Shown here one piece after another: positions 10,701-18,063 of a DNA stretch of 33,518 nucleotides. Position numbers and translations under genes: made by a program. Under the pieces are notes generated by a model. It was not told the origin of the DNA. It worked only from the letters and a program-made list of their open reading frames with translations, and did no database searches. The DNA comes from Verrucomicrobiia bacterium (lineage in GTDB: Bacteria > Verrucomicrobiota > Verrucomicrobiia > Verrucomicrobiales > DEV007), in assembly GCA_020440025.1 (NCBI GenBank), contig JAGROX010000006.1:12533-46050 (forward strand). Reading direction: 5' to 3'. Within the stretch, counting starts at the first letter, position 1. The number at the start of each line of letters is the position of its first letter.

Positions 10701-11152
10701 ATCTCCCAGGTGACTTGCCCGGGAGCGATCGCAGTTGGAAAATCGGGACGGGCATTGAGCCGTTCCTGCTGATGATTGAAGGACAATCCCAGCTCGCGAA
10801 TGAGATAGGCAAGCGATCCTCTTTCATCTTCCCGATAACGGAGCAGCGCCTCGCGGTGACGAATCTCCCGATAGCGGGGAGTTTCACCATAACGCTCGAT
10901 CCAGGGTTCAAACAACTGCGAGACCTTGGCGTGGTCGCCGAGGTTCTGAGCGTGCAGGGCGTGGAAGTAATAATACTCCTCAGTGCCAGGAATCAGTTGC
11001 TCCAGCGCTTTGGCTCGGTCTTCGGCGAGAGCGAAAGTTTCGATGAAACCGATTTCTTCGTTGGCTCTCGCTGGCGCTGCGATCAGTAGCGTCAGGAGAG
11101 TGAACAGACCGACTGGGCCTAAGGGGAAACGAGAAGAGCGCTGGAAGTTCAT
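4721..11152 (-). CDS. giant secreted multidomain protein, unrecognised family (2143 aa)
   Basis: I do not recognise this family. A signal peptide (1-30, cleavage after 'APARA') predicts export. Residues 31-420 are helical and TPR-like. About 421-960 and 1085-1170 are beta-rich, with repeated segments of the type seen in macroglobulin/Ig-like folds ('FAPGDPVSLDVDVKNAGKL', 437-455; 'LLPGQFAKVAIRPNLSI', 630-646). A flexible Ala/Gly/Met/Arg-rich stretch at 1030-1080 and another at 1340-1420 interrupt the chain. About 1500-1680 is beta-rich, 1690-1920 helical repeat-like, 1925-1955 acidic and low-complexity, and 1955-2143 a final beta region. There are only four Cys (354, 1231, 1723, 1774) and no thioester motif, so it is not a classical alpha-2-macroglobulin, although the layout recalls one. 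There is no C-terminal anchor or sorting motif. It is co-oriented with hflK-hflC downstream and divergent from the polysaccharide locus. Confidence 0.85.
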   Translation of the reverse strand: MNFQRSSRFPLGPVGLFTLLTLLIAAPARANEEIGFIETFALAEDRAKALEQLIPGTEEYYYFHALHAQNLGDHAKVSQLFEPWIERYGETPRYREIRHREALLRYREDERGSLAYLIRELGLSFNHQQERLNARPDFPTAIAPGQVTWEIYQQQAFRASDTVSQFEDSGLDRLLREDIALDQKRLRDLLGRLRYPDYPRLVGLIASDLRSNVSGGFGEFEIHRRLLPSQLDELLRLNPNLKNNPNFVHLRMRHQRPSPDVDWKRDATEREAYLTRLWNYAKELDPAFNSLKAHTLYQLLQHHQRAGNYPRDLFLEYLHLPRQLAYVEPNLLRDAQQQRFPVDLNANFAEITACPPIQDDEALVRDYLLSYFVDDADWEGFARFIRSDYLKPLFAEAKLTHGVGDAEKWFSLLSPSVVQALKDRVDIEFATGNPETFAPGDPVSLDVDVKNAGKLIVKVYEINALNFYLEEKRELSTDLDLDGLIPNEETSHEFNEPPIRRVRRTFTFDSLTNRRGAWVIEFIGNGRSSRALVRKGGLQYLAETTPAGIAARILTQNNEPAKSPAIWFGGREYRPEAESKDGLIVLPFSNQPGDQFIVITDGDFASLETLNLPAENYALDAGIHLDRENLLPGQFAKVAIRPNLSINGEPATAGVLEDTKLVIRSTDHDGIESVTEVPGFALFDDRESTHEFRVPERLASLNVELRATIEKLSDGGNPVELKASKSFEVNSIDTTEYIADSHLSRIGGSWILEVLGKTGEPIIDRAVQVSVKHRDFTNPLHFSLKTNQQGRVALSTLLGHERVEVNGEGLPSRSWDLSSFDGGNYLPASVNAAAGEVIQIPVTLDHDGPLAPSDFVLLETRADGFVADAFGNAEMRDGLLQISGLAPGDYELYLRDAGERVVIRVTKEISRQNGYALSQWRHLQIKNPAPLQIASLETADGKLNLRLVNADSMTRVHVVATRFLPEFSLASLGNPGAIEPITIQRGSVETLYLSGRDIGEEYRYILERRAAKRFPGNLLTRPGLLLNPWALRDTETAIDDAKDGDEYARKEAGAASARAGMAGGRKEMAPVMVEGPVSPNYDFLRNQAPLVYNLAPDPEGRISLDLADFGDRQQIHVLAVNSQNAAYRQLSLAEEKGVALRDLRLTRNLDPARHFSQRQKVTVLKNGEVLVLPDVRSSELETYDTLAGVWTALSGVHDGTDQAKLAEFAFLLDWPEMAMEKKRELYSKFACHELNFFLSRRDPEFFASTVRPYLTNKRDKTFFDDYLIEADLSKYTQAWAFGRLNMVERILLARRLGGDEPAATARHASDLLALKPVEPEQRTYFFRSALRGKATSGIAGGARVEMLGFVADEVALEESRGLGLRQLGEVVKSQPMAAADGMPVIEMAPASPPAVDAIMDPVEQFDLLERKAGEAESRGMEMLSTSVADLKKLRAKNRALFRKLEATKEWAENNYYHLLIEQQVADLISANPFWRDYAAWDGKGGFYSREFPTASRNFSEMMLALTVLDVPFAAEKHDLTIEEGVLTLTAKSPVIAFHEEVEETAVAEERTPILVSQNFFRASDRYAYVDGEQSDKFVTEEFLTGVLYGGQVVATNPTSSTRNLDLLLQIPRGALPANGSNYTETQQVRLEPFSTQKLDYFFYFPAASAEGEAFPHYPVHVSRAEEVVAWADPVTFKVVDQLSHLDKASWDYLSQFGTEEEVIAFLEQNNVYRLDLSRIAWRCREKVDFFRRVVGLLNQRHAWDATLWSYGLYHNDVAVTRQYLLHREDFLAQCGQWLESDLVSIDPVARHWYQHLEYQPLVNARSHRLGRDQKILNDRFRSQYQSYVKVLGYQSEFPPSEQLGIAYYLFLQDRVEEALDWLGKVEQAGGDAVDSPLQFDYLKAYAAFYREAPEEGAKIAEKYADYPVDRWRDRFAQVSEQAKEVLGAVEGEPAPAEGEGDRDQQQEALAAGEANIEMKTEGRKVTIDYRNLDKVRVNYYEMDLEFLFSSNPFVSEDSGRFSYIRPNVTLLKDLPKGESSVSFEIPEQFASSNVLVEIVAGGKKRSAAVYANDLKVQLVENFGRLEVHHADSGKPMSKVYVKVYGRFSDGSVRFFKDGYTDLRGKFDYVSLNTNELDDVQQLSLLILSEEDGALVREVAPPQR

Positions 11153-11608
11153 GGGTCAGGTCAAATTGGGGGTTCTATCCACTATAACGTCTCGGCTGGG
11201 GATCGTTGAGCTCGAAATTGTAAAGAAACTGTGAGGGACAGGCAGAGCCCGGAAAGAGGCGCATTTGATTCGCGAATCCTGATCAGGCTCAAGCATTAGA
11301 AGTTTATTGAAATTCCCATTTTTATGGAAAATATCTTGAAAACCTTAAAGTATGAAATATGGTATTTATGGTTTTCACAATTAAAATGACCCGATTCTTT
11401 CCGTTCCGCAGGAGTGAAGGGCCGTCGTTCGCGAAAGTTTCTTTCGTGAATCGGTATTTCGCCCACTTCCAATTGCTCTGGCCTGCCGGTCTGAGACCCG
11501 TCCGCACAGCCAAAGCTGCGTCGTCGGGAGATCGCGTCGTCTCGCGTCGCAAAAAGATCCGAAAATCGGAAAGCTGAGTTTCGCTCGTTCCTACCTCTTT
11601 CCTTTTCC
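11153..11608. other. 456-bp divergent intergenic region: AT-rich promoter zone and structured leader
   Basis: This is the only stretch over 300 bp without a convincing gene. It separates the divergent giant-protein gene and the Wzc-like gene. From about 11290 to 11390 it is strikingly AT-rich against its surroundings. From 11391 to 11608 it is GC-richer and holds short hairpins: 11430-11448 (8-bp stem with one G-U, loop TTT) and 11558-11570 (5-bp stem, loop AAA). The hexamer GCGTCG occurs three times at 11518, 11534 and 11544. On the minus strand TATAGT (11181-11186) is a possible -10 for the giant gene, but no matching -35 is seen. A 72-codon plus-strand frame at 11359-11577 is not convincing as a gene. 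Confidence 0.6.
11336..11363 (+). promoter_or_regulatory. candidate sigma-70-like promoter of the polysaccharide operon
   Basis: TTGAAA (11336-11341) and TATGGT (11358-11363) are separated by 16 bp within the AT-rich block upstream of the Wzc-like gene. If used, transcription would start near 11370 and leave an untranslated leader of about 240 nt. A second, weaker TTGAAA lies at 11307-11312. Box matches are moderate, so this is a position for testing rather than a firm call. Confidence 0.35.
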
Positions 11609-13744
11609 ATGAGCTCTCACTCCCAACTTCCCGCCTCAGGATCTTCCGCATTTCCGGGCTATCCCACCCTCGATCTGACGGGACTTTTCCATACCTTGAC
11701 TCGGCGCATCTGGTGGGTCGCGGGCATCTTCGCCGCCTTCGTCACTCTTGCGATCATCTACGTGACGTTCATCGCCACCAAGAAATATGAATCCATCGCG
11801 GTGGTCTACATCGAGCGGGAGCAGGTGCTCAACGACAACATTCAAAGTGTCCACGGCGAGGATTTCAGCAAGCTGGACGCGCTCAAATCACTCGAACGGA
11901 GCTTGGTCTCCGCTTCGGTTATTCTGAGGGTGGTCGACAAGCTGGATCTCCGCAATGACCCCACCTTTCTCAAGCCCAAGTCGAGCGGAAAGCCCTACTC
12001 AGATGCTGAGATCATCGAATTGGTCAGCAAGAATGTGAAAGCCACGCTGGAGCGCGGCACCCGACTGGTGATCGTCGAGGTCACTGACAAGTCACCGTCA
12101 CGAGCCAAACTCATGGCCGAAGCCTTCGTTTCGGAGTTCGAGATCAACATGATGGAGCAAAATCTGGCTGCCGCCCAGAAGGCTACCGCGATGCTGCAGG
12201 CTCAGGCTGAGAAACAGTTGGAAAAAGTGAGTCAGGCCGAAGACGCCTTGCAGAACTTCCGCGAATCCCATCCCGAAGTTGCCCTGGAACAAGGCGGAGT
12301 GACCGAGACGGAACTTGAAGACCTCAACAAGCTGGTTAGCGAAGCGAAGAATACCCGATTAAAACTGGAGGCTGAGGTGATGAAACTCGACTCCATCGAC
12401 CCCTCCAATCCTGAAGCGATCCTCGAAGTCGGCGATTTCATGGATCAGGAACACATCACCAAACTGCTTCTCGCCCGCGGCGCGAAGCGTGCTGAGATGG
12501 TAAAAATCGAGCGGCAATACGAACCCAGCCATCCCACCTACCAGGCCCATTTGGCAGACTTGGAGGGTCTCGAAATGGAAGTCGCCAAAGTGGCCCAAAG
12601 CGTCGGAGAAACGATCCGAAAGAGCCTCGATACCGCCATCGAACACGAAAAGCAGCTCATCAGTTCGGTCTCAGAACAGAAGCGCAACGTGCTCTCGGTC
12701 GATCGGGTCCGAAAGGAGTTCCGCGCCCTCCAACAACAGGTCGGTGCCGCCACCGACACCTACTACGCGCTGCTCGCCCGCATCAACGAAACCGACGTCA
12801 CAGAGGGGGTGAAGGAGTCCATCATACGGATGGAACAGGCTCCCTTCGAAGCCTCAAAACCTTCGTCGCCGAAAAAGAAGGTGGTCGTCGGACTGGCTGG
12901 CGCCCTGGGGCTTTTCTTCGGCTTTGGAGTGGTGATCGCCATCTATCTTCTTGATCGCAGTCTCCGAACCCGTCAACAGGTCGAGCAGACGCTGGGGCTT
13001 CCGGTTCTGGCAGAAATCTCTCACGCTCCCGAGGCGTCGAGCGAGTTGCGCGATTCCCTTGTGGTGTTTTCCGAGCCTCATTCCTTGGCGGCGGAATCCT
13101 TCCGAGCGCTTCGCACTTCCCTCTCCACGCTCAGTCCGCGTAGTGTCCTCATCACCAGCGGCATGCCCGATGAAGGCAAGAGTTTCTGTGCCTTGAACCT
13201 CGCATTGCTTCAGGCACAACTCGGCTATCGCACCCTGCTGGTGGATGCCGATTTCCGCCGACCCAGCCTATCCAAGGCACTGATGTATCGCGCAGCTGAT
13301 CCCAAAGCCTCCGAGGGGGCTCTGGAGATGAAGAACTCCTGCCAGCGCACCCCTTTTCCCAATCTTTACCTCATCGCCTGTGCCCAGTTCGCACCGAACA
13401 ATGGGGAAACAATGAACGGCGAGCACTTCGCCGCGATGCTCTGGGAGGCCTACCGATCCTTTGACTGCGTCATCATTGATTCCTCGCCCCTGGGCATGGT
13501 CAGCGACACCCTGAATTTTGCCCGCTACGCTGATGCCGTTGCGCTGGTCGTCCGTTCGGGTGTCACCCAGACCGGCAGCGCACAACAGGCTTGCCGTCAG
13601 TTGCGTCAAATGCGGGTCCCACTGGCGGGCTGCATCCTCAACGGAGTGATCGATGAAGGCAAAGCCAAGGCCTACTTCGAGACCTATCGCCCGACTTCCC
13701 ATCAAGGTCCGCGACTGGCTCTGTCCTTGAACGAACCCTCCTGA
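11609..13744 (+). CDS. Wzc-like polysaccharide chain-length regulator / BY-type tyrosine kinase
   Basis: 711 residues. Wzz domain with flanking membrane helices at about 35-56 and 425-448, and a periplasmic coiled-coil region (about 180-260 and 320-365). The C-terminal cytoplasmic ATPase domain has 'AESFRALRTS' (495-504), Walker A 'GMPDEGKS' (518-525), Walker A' 'LLVDADFRRP' (543-552) and Walker B 'VIIDSSP' (621-627). These proteins control export and length of capsular or exopolysaccharides at the inner membrane through cycles of oligomerisation and autophosphorylation. The tail after Walker B contains only Y689 and Y693 close together ('AYFETY', about 688-693), not the usual Tyr-rich cluster, so kinase output may differ. 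It is the first gene of the plus arm; the next gene starts 24 bp later. The 20 bases before the ATG contain 19 pyrimidines and no Shine-Dalgarno site. Confidence 0.92.
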   Translation: MSSHSQLPASGSSAFPGYPTLDLTGLFHTLTRRIWWVAGIFAAFVTLAIIYVTFIATKKYESIAVVYIEREQVLNDNIQSVHGEDFSKLDALKSLERSLVSASVILRVVDKLDLRNDPTFLKPKSSGKPYSDAEIIELVSKNVKATLERGTRLVIVEVTDKSPSRAKLMAEAFVSEFEINMMEQNLAAAQKATAMLQAQAEKQLEKVSQAEDALQNFRESHPEVALEQGGVTETELEDLNKLVSEAKNTRLKLEAEVMKLDSIDPSNPEAILEVGDFMDQEHITKLLLARGAKRAEMVKIERQYEPSHPTYQAHLADLEGLEMEVAKVAQSVGETIRKSLDTAIEHEKQLISSVSEQKRNVLSVDRVRKEFRALQQQVGAATDTYYALLARINETDVTEGVKESIIRMEQAPFEASKPSSPKKKVVVGLAGALGLFFGFGVVIAIYLLDRSLRTRQQVEQTLGLPVLAEISHAPEASSELRDSLVVFSEPHSLAAESFRALRTSLSTLSPRSVLITSGMPDEGKSFCALNLALLQAQLGYRTLLVDADFRRPSLSKALMYRAADPKASEGALEMKNSCQRTPFPNLYLIACAQFAPNNGETMNGEHFAAMLWEAYRSFDCVIIDSSPLGMVSDTLNFARYADAVALVVRSGVTQTGSAQQACRQLRQMRVPLAGCILNGVIDEGKAKAYFETYRPTSHQGPRLALSLNEPS

Positions 13745-13768
13745 GTTCTCCCCCACCCTCCTTCCTCC

Positions 13769-15232
13769 ATGAGCCACACCAAAACCAAATCCGACGTCTA
13801 CGTTCAGCACCAGGTCGAGCCATCGAAATCCGTCTACAACAAGTTGGTGGCTCTTGCTTTCCTCGGTGATGCCGCCGTGATCTGGGGATGCCTCCTACTG
13901 GCCTATTGGATACGATTTGAGACATCGTTGGTCGAAGTCGGATTGCCCGAACTCTCGGCCTCGGGAATTACCGGCTACCTGGGACACTTCATCATTGGGG
14001 TGGTGTTGCTGATTGGCATGCTCACCAACTTCCGTCTCTATGAGCGACGGAATTTCCTCTCCTTCCATCGAACCATCAAGATTATCGGAAAGACGACTCT
14101 CCTGTGGGCCTTGGTCTATCTGGGGATCACCCTGATTCTCAAGTTCAACCCCTCGATCAGTCGACTCTACTGCGGTCTGAGTTTCGTCTCCGTCCTGTTG
14201 ATCTTTCCAGCTTGGCGTTGGCTACTCTGGCGAATGGTCAGTCATGATCGTTTTGCCAATCGATTGCGCCAGCGTGCCATCGTCATCGGTTGGAGCGAGG
14301 AATTTGAAAAGGCCTACCGCATTTTTCGAAACTCACCCGACCGTCCTTTCGAAGTCTGCGGATTCATCAGTCCTCCGGGCGCTGAGATTCCCTCCCAACG
14401 GCACGAGGACCTGCGCGTGATCGGCCGCTACGAGGACCTACCTCTCCTGCTGAGAATGCGAATCTGCGACGTGGTGCTGGTGGCAAACATGAACAACCAC
14501 ACCAACGAACTGCTGCAGCTTTCCTCACTCTGCGAAAGAGAGATGGTTGAATTCAAACTGGTTCCCACCTGGTTCCGAGTCCTCCTCAGCGGCCTTGACC
14601 TGGAGAGTGTCTCCGGCATGCCTGTTCTCGGCATCTCTCGCCTGCCACTCCACTCAGCCTTGAATCAATATGTCAAACGAGCGGTCGACATCATTGGCGC
14701 CATCGTCGGATTGGTGCTCTCCGCCCCCATCATTGCCGCCTTCGGCACCCTCATCTATCTGGAAAGCCCCGGCCCGATCTTCTATCGACAACGCCGACTT
14801 GGACTTGGCGGTCGCTTCTTCGACATGACCAAACTCCGCAGCATGAAGCTCAATGCCGAGGCAGGAGGCACTCCGGGGTGGACGGTCAAAGATGATCCTC
14901 GTTGCCTCAGGGTCGGCAAGTTGATGCGACGGCTGAACATCGATGAGATTCCCCAGTTCTGGAACGTCCTCAAAGGCGACATGAGCCTGGTGGGCCCCCG
15001 GCCGGAACGTCCGGAGTTGATTCAGAATTTCAAGGAAGTCATTCCCCACTACAACGCCCGTCACCACATCAAGCCCGGCATCACTGGTTGGGCGCAAGTG
15101 AATGGTCTCCGCGGTGATACTGACCTGGCCGAGCGGGTTCGCTTCGATCTTCACTACATCGAAAACTGGAACGTTCTCTTCGATTTCCAAATCATGCTTC
15201 TGACCTTCTTCAAACGGGAGAACGCCTGCTGA
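13769..15232 (+). CDS. polyprenyl-phosphate sugar-1-phosphate transferase (WcaJ/WbaP-type initiating enzyme)
   Basis: 487 residues. Several N-terminal membrane helices (about 28-46, 70-88, 107-125, 132-155) are followed by a Rossmann-like domain ('RQRAIVIGWSEEFEKAYRI', 167-185) and the C-terminal bacterial sugar transferase domain (300-487). The latter shows 'YVKRAVDIIGA' (301-311), 'ESPGPIFYRQRRLG' (332-345), 'TKLRSMK' (354-360), 'NIDEIPQFWNVLKGDMS' (390-406), 'LVGPRPERP' (407-415) and 'KPGITGWAQVNGLRG' (435-449). The enzyme transfers a sugar-1-phosphate from a nucleotide sugar to undecaprenyl phosphate, which starts the repeat unit; the sugar cannot be deduced. It sits between the chain-length regulator and the polymerase-like gene. 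The pyrimidine tract before its ATG is 19 of 20 bases. Confidence 0.94.
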   Translation: MSHTKTKSDVYVQHQVEPSKSVYNKLVALAFLGDAAVIWGCLLLAYWIRFETSLVEVGLPELSASGITGYLGHFIIGVVLLIGMLTNFRLYERRNFLSFHRTIKIIGKTTLLWALVYLGITLILKFNPSISRLYCGLSFVSVLLIFPAWRWLLWRMVSHDRFANRLRQRAIVIGWSEEFEKAYRIFRNSPDRPFEVCGFISPPGAEIPSQRHEDLRVIGRYEDLPLLLRMRICDVVLVANMNNHTNELLQLSSLCEREMVEFKLVPTWFRVLLSGLDLESVSGMPVLGISRLPLHSALNQYVKRAVDIIGAIVGLVLSAPIIAAFGTLIYLESPGPIFYRQRRLGLGGRFFDMTKLRSMKLNAEAGGTPGWTVKDDPRCLRVGKLMRRLNIDEIPQFWNVLKGDMSLVGPRPERPELIQNFKEVIPHYNARHHIKPGITGWAQVNGLRGDTDLAERVRFDLHYIENWNVLFDFQIMLLTFFKRENAC

Positions 15233-15247
15233 TCCGCCGTCCTTTTC

Positions 15248-16729
15248 ATGTTCCGTGCCGCCTCCAATCGTTCGAGTCAGACCGAACTCGACGCCCCACC
15301 TTCGCCCCACCTCAGGTGGCTGCGCTGGTGTCTGGTAATCTTCTTGTTTTCCTTTGTCTTTGACTACAAGGCACCCGATCTCAACTTCGACTCGGAGGAG
15401 ACCGGCGGCTCCATCTTTCAGTTCGCTTTTCTTGGCCTGGCATTGGCCAGCGCAGGGATGGCCATCCTCATCGGGTGGCGCTATTTGTTGGTTCGACCAG
15501 GCACCTATCTCATCCTATTCTGGTGGGGATTTCTCGCGTTTCTGATCGCGGTTGCCTTTCTCCAGGGCAACGAACCGGGACGCATTCTCCGCCTGCTGGT
15601 CACTCCTCTACTACTGGGACTGGGACTGTCGACCACCCACATCGCCGCCTGTGCCGGAATGCGTCCATCAGAGGCCGTCCGTTGGTTTCTCATCGCAGCC
15701 GTCGCCAGTGTGCTGTGGACCTTGGCATTCGGCATTCTCGGGACCGGGGTCGCTCTCGAAGAGGTTCGCATGCAAATCCTCAGCCCCGCCATTCGTTTTC
15801 TTTTTGCTTGGGTGGGCTGCTCCCTGCTGCTGCGACGGAATTTTTCCTGGTGGACGGTCTTTGTCCTCGCGGTTCCGATGATTCCCACGGTACTCAGCGT
15901 GACACGCAGCCTCGCGTTTCCCATCATGGCTTCGGCGATGGGCGCATCAGCCTGTCTCATTCTGGGCCTGATGTGGAGGCTCTACACGGCTTCCCATCCG
16001 ATGAAAAAATTCGGTCCCATAGCGATCGCTGGCGTGGCCGGATTGGCCGCAATTATCCTCGTCGGACTAGCGCTGCCTGACGTGACCGAACGCTGGTCAG
16101 ACCGACTCTTTCACAACAGTGGTGACGGTGCTACCACCGAGGATCTCTCTGCCCTGATGCGCAAAGCGGAAGCCAAATCCATGGTCGACATCCTCGCCAA
16201 AGAGCCAATGACCTTCCTCTACGGCAGGGGCCTGGGCGCCTCCTATTATTGGGACGAGAGCTTTTTTCCGGAACTCTTTCAGGTCTATCCTGAGGATCGC
16301 CATCAGTTCGCAGAAGATATCTACACCGCCGGACACAGTATCTGGACCTACACGCTCTTCTCTTCCGGCATCATCGGAATTCTCACCACCCTGGGCATGT
16401 TCTTCGCGGTCATGGTCTACAGCCTGAGGTCCGCGTGGGTAAATTCTCAAACCGTGATGGGTCGCTGGGCATGGGACGCACACCTCCTTTTCCTCCCCTT
16501 TGTCGCCATGCTTTGCACACTGAGTGAAAGCATCACCCGAAACCCATTCGATGAGCGAATGACCGGAGTAATTTTCGGGTTTATGGCGGCCCTACCCCAA
16601 TTCTTTTTCAACCGTGCTTACTACCTGCGCCATCGTGAGCAGGAGGCAGCCCTGACGCCGCAACTCATCCTTCGGGAAGAGGATCTTCCCACCAACTGGG
16701 AAAACACCTTTCCAGAGCGTGTCGGCTGA
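15248..16729 (+). CDS. O-antigen polymerase/ligase-like (Wzy-type) membrane protein
   Basis: 493 residues with roughly ten to twelve hydrophobic helices. A large loop at about 280-360 lies between the late helices; it contains 'ERWSDRLFHNSGDG', 'GRGLGASYYWDES' and 'TAGHSIWTYTLF'. A Gly-rich loop with 'GxGxG' followed by 'HS..' before a helix is the usual pattern of the O-antigen ligase/polymerase (Wzy/WaaL) superfamily, which joins lipid-linked glycan units on the periplasmic face. Polymerase is the better guess here because of the neighbouring Wzc, sugar transferase and flippase genes, but ligase cannot be excluded. A soluble tail of about 45 residues follows the last helix. It begins 15 bp after the previous gene. 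Confidence 0.8.
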   Translation: MFRAASNRSSQTELDAPPSPHLRWLRWCLVIFLFSFVFDYKAPDLNFDSEETGGSIFQFAFLGLALASAGMAILIGWRYLLVRPGTYLILFWWGFLAFLIAVAFLQGNEPGRILRLLVTPLLLGLGLSTTHIAACAGMRPSEAVRWFLIAAVASVLWTLAFGILGTGVALEEVRMQILSPAIRFLFAWVGCSLLLRRNFSWWTVFVLAVPMIPTVLSVTRSLAFPIMASAMGASACLILGLMWRLYTASHPMKKFGPIAIAGVAGLAAIILVGLALPDVTERWSDRLFHNSGDGATTEDLSALMRKAEAKSMVDILAKEPMTFLYGRGLGASYYWDESFFPELFQVYPEDRHQFAEDIYTAGHSIWTYTLFSSGIIGILTTLGMFFAVMVYSLRSAWVNSQTVMGRWAWDAHLLFLPFVAMLCTLSESITRNPFDERMTGVIFGFMAALPQFFFNRAYYLRHREQEAALTPQLILREEDLPTNWENTFPERVG

Positions 16730-16758
16730 TCTCAGCTCTCTCTCCTTTCAATTTCGTC

Positions 16759-18063
16759 ATGTTTTTCCTCATTCTGCTGCAGTTGATCTTCTGGGGCTGC
16801 GTCCTGTCGCTCGCTCACAGCTATGTCGTTTACCCGGCGTTGGTTCGTTGGTTGGCCCGACGTCGGCCGCCTCAAGATCAGATGATTTTTCCCGAATCCC
16901 ATCCCGACGCCCAATGGCCCTATGTGGTGGTTATCATGGCGGCCCACAATGAGGAAGCGGTGATCGGGAACACCCTGCAAAGCATCTTCGAAACAGACTA
17001 CCCCCGGGATCGATTCGAAGTGCTCATCGCCGCCGATAACTGCAGCGATCTCACCCACGAGATCATCCAATCTTATCAGGAGCCCCATCCCAATCTGACC
17101 CTTCGAATCTTCCCGGGGCGGAACGGAAAAATCCGAGTGATCAATCAACTCATGGCAGAGCAACGCCCGAGGCTGGCTCATTTGGGCGATTTCGTGGTCA
17201 TCTCCTGCGACGCCAATGTCCGTTGGTCTCCCTCGCTCACCCGGCAGCTGGCGAAACATTTTCGCAATCCGCGAATCGGACAGGTCGCCACCAACGTTTG
17301 CGACAGTCGCGACGAACATCGCGGCATCGCTCACGAAGAGGACGCCTACATCAATCGAGAGAACGAGATCAAACACGCGGAAGGGGTTCTCTGGGGCCGC
17401 ACCATGGGAGCATTCGGCGCCTGCTACGCGCTGCGAGGCCGCTTGTTCGAACCCGCTCCAGAACACTTCATCGTCGACGATTTCTACTACACCATGCGCT
17501 GTTTCGAGCAGGGCCACGACGCGATCGTCGAGTTGAATGCAGTCTGCTACGAGGATGTCTCGGAAGAGATCTCGGAAGAATTTCGCCGCAAACAGCGAAT
17601 TGCGATCGGCAACTTTCAAAACCTGAACCGGTTCCGACATCTCCTGATGCCTTGGAATGGAGGTCTCGCCACCGCCTTTGCTTTCTGGTCGCACAAAGGC
17701 ATTCGATGGATCGGACCTTTTCTCCTCCTTGGCGCACTCTCGACAAGTCTGCTGCTGGCACCGCTATTGCCGATCTATGCCTTGGCTCTCGCCGGTCAGA
17801 TCGCCCTCATGAGCGCCGCGCTGGCCGACGGATACCTGATCCAACACGGAGTTCACCTGAGAGCATTTCGGTTTGCCCGTTACTTTTATCTGATGAATCT
17901 CGCGCTCATGAAAGGCGCCTTCCGATTTCTCAACGGAGCGACATCGAGTATCTGGGAACCCACTCGCCGAGTGCTTCCCACCGAAAAGTCGATCCCGAAG
18001 GAAACAGCGCCAAGCACCCCGAAGGAAAAATCGCCGCCCAACAAGTCATCTACTCCGGTCTGA
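16759..18063 (+). CDS. membrane-bound family 2 glycosyltransferase
   Basis: 434 residues. One N-terminal helix (about 3-24), a GT-A domain, then C-terminal helices (about 316-375). Motifs: 'VVIMAAHNEE' (57-66), 'AADNCSD' (91-97), a 'SCDANVRW' (149-156) at the metal-binding position where Asp-x-Asp is usual, 'VDDFYYTMRC' (239-248) for the catalytic Asp, and 'RRKQRIAIGNFQ' (276-287) corresponding to the acceptor-binding Q/R-x-x-R region. This layout is like processive or polysaccharide-forming GT2 enzymes, but single transfer is equally possible. The Pro/Lys/Ser-rich C-tail is about 30 residues. The stop codon overlaps the next start (TGATG). Confidence 0.88.
   Translation: MFFLILLQLIFWGCVLSLAHSYVVYPALVRWLARRRPPQDQMIFPESHPDAQWPYVVVIMAAHNEEAVIGNTLQSIFETDYPRDRFEVLIAADNCSDLTHEIIQSYQEPHPNLTLRIFPGRNGKIRVINQLMAEQRPRLAHLGDFVVISCDANVRWSPSLTRQLAKHFRNPRIGQVATNVCDSRDEHRGIAHEEDAYINRENEIKHAEGVLWGRTMGAFGACYALRGRLFEPAPEHFIVDDFYYTMRCFEQGHDAIVELNAVCYEDVSEEISEEFRRKQRIAIGNFQNLNRFRHLLMPWNGGLATAFAFWSHKGIRWIGPFLLLGALSTSLLLAPLLPIYALALAGQIALMSAALADGYLIQHGVHLRAFRFARYFYLMNLALMKGAFRFLNGATSSIWEPTRRVLPTEKSIPKETAPSTPKEKSPPNKSSTPV

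Noticed and set aside
11500..11575. Resemblance to a cyclic-di-GMP (GEMM) riboswitch ('GCACAG..CAAAG' and 'GTCGCAAA')
   Set aside because: The expected paired helices and GNRA loop do not form; the GCACAG part instead folds on itself with the nearby GCTGCG. The match is limited to short common strings.
11359..11577. 72-codon plus-strand reading frame ending 31 bases before the Wzc-like gene
   Set aside because: It starts with an ATG inside the AT-rich promoter zone, has no ribosome site or pyrimidine tract, shows mixed third-position composition and matches no family I know. A leader peptide cannot be excluded but is unsupported.
17223..18062. Upstream extension of the GT4 reading frame inside the GT2 gene
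   Set aside because: The translation is Arg/Ser-rich out-of-frame shadow sequence; the GT4 fold begins right after the TGATG junction.
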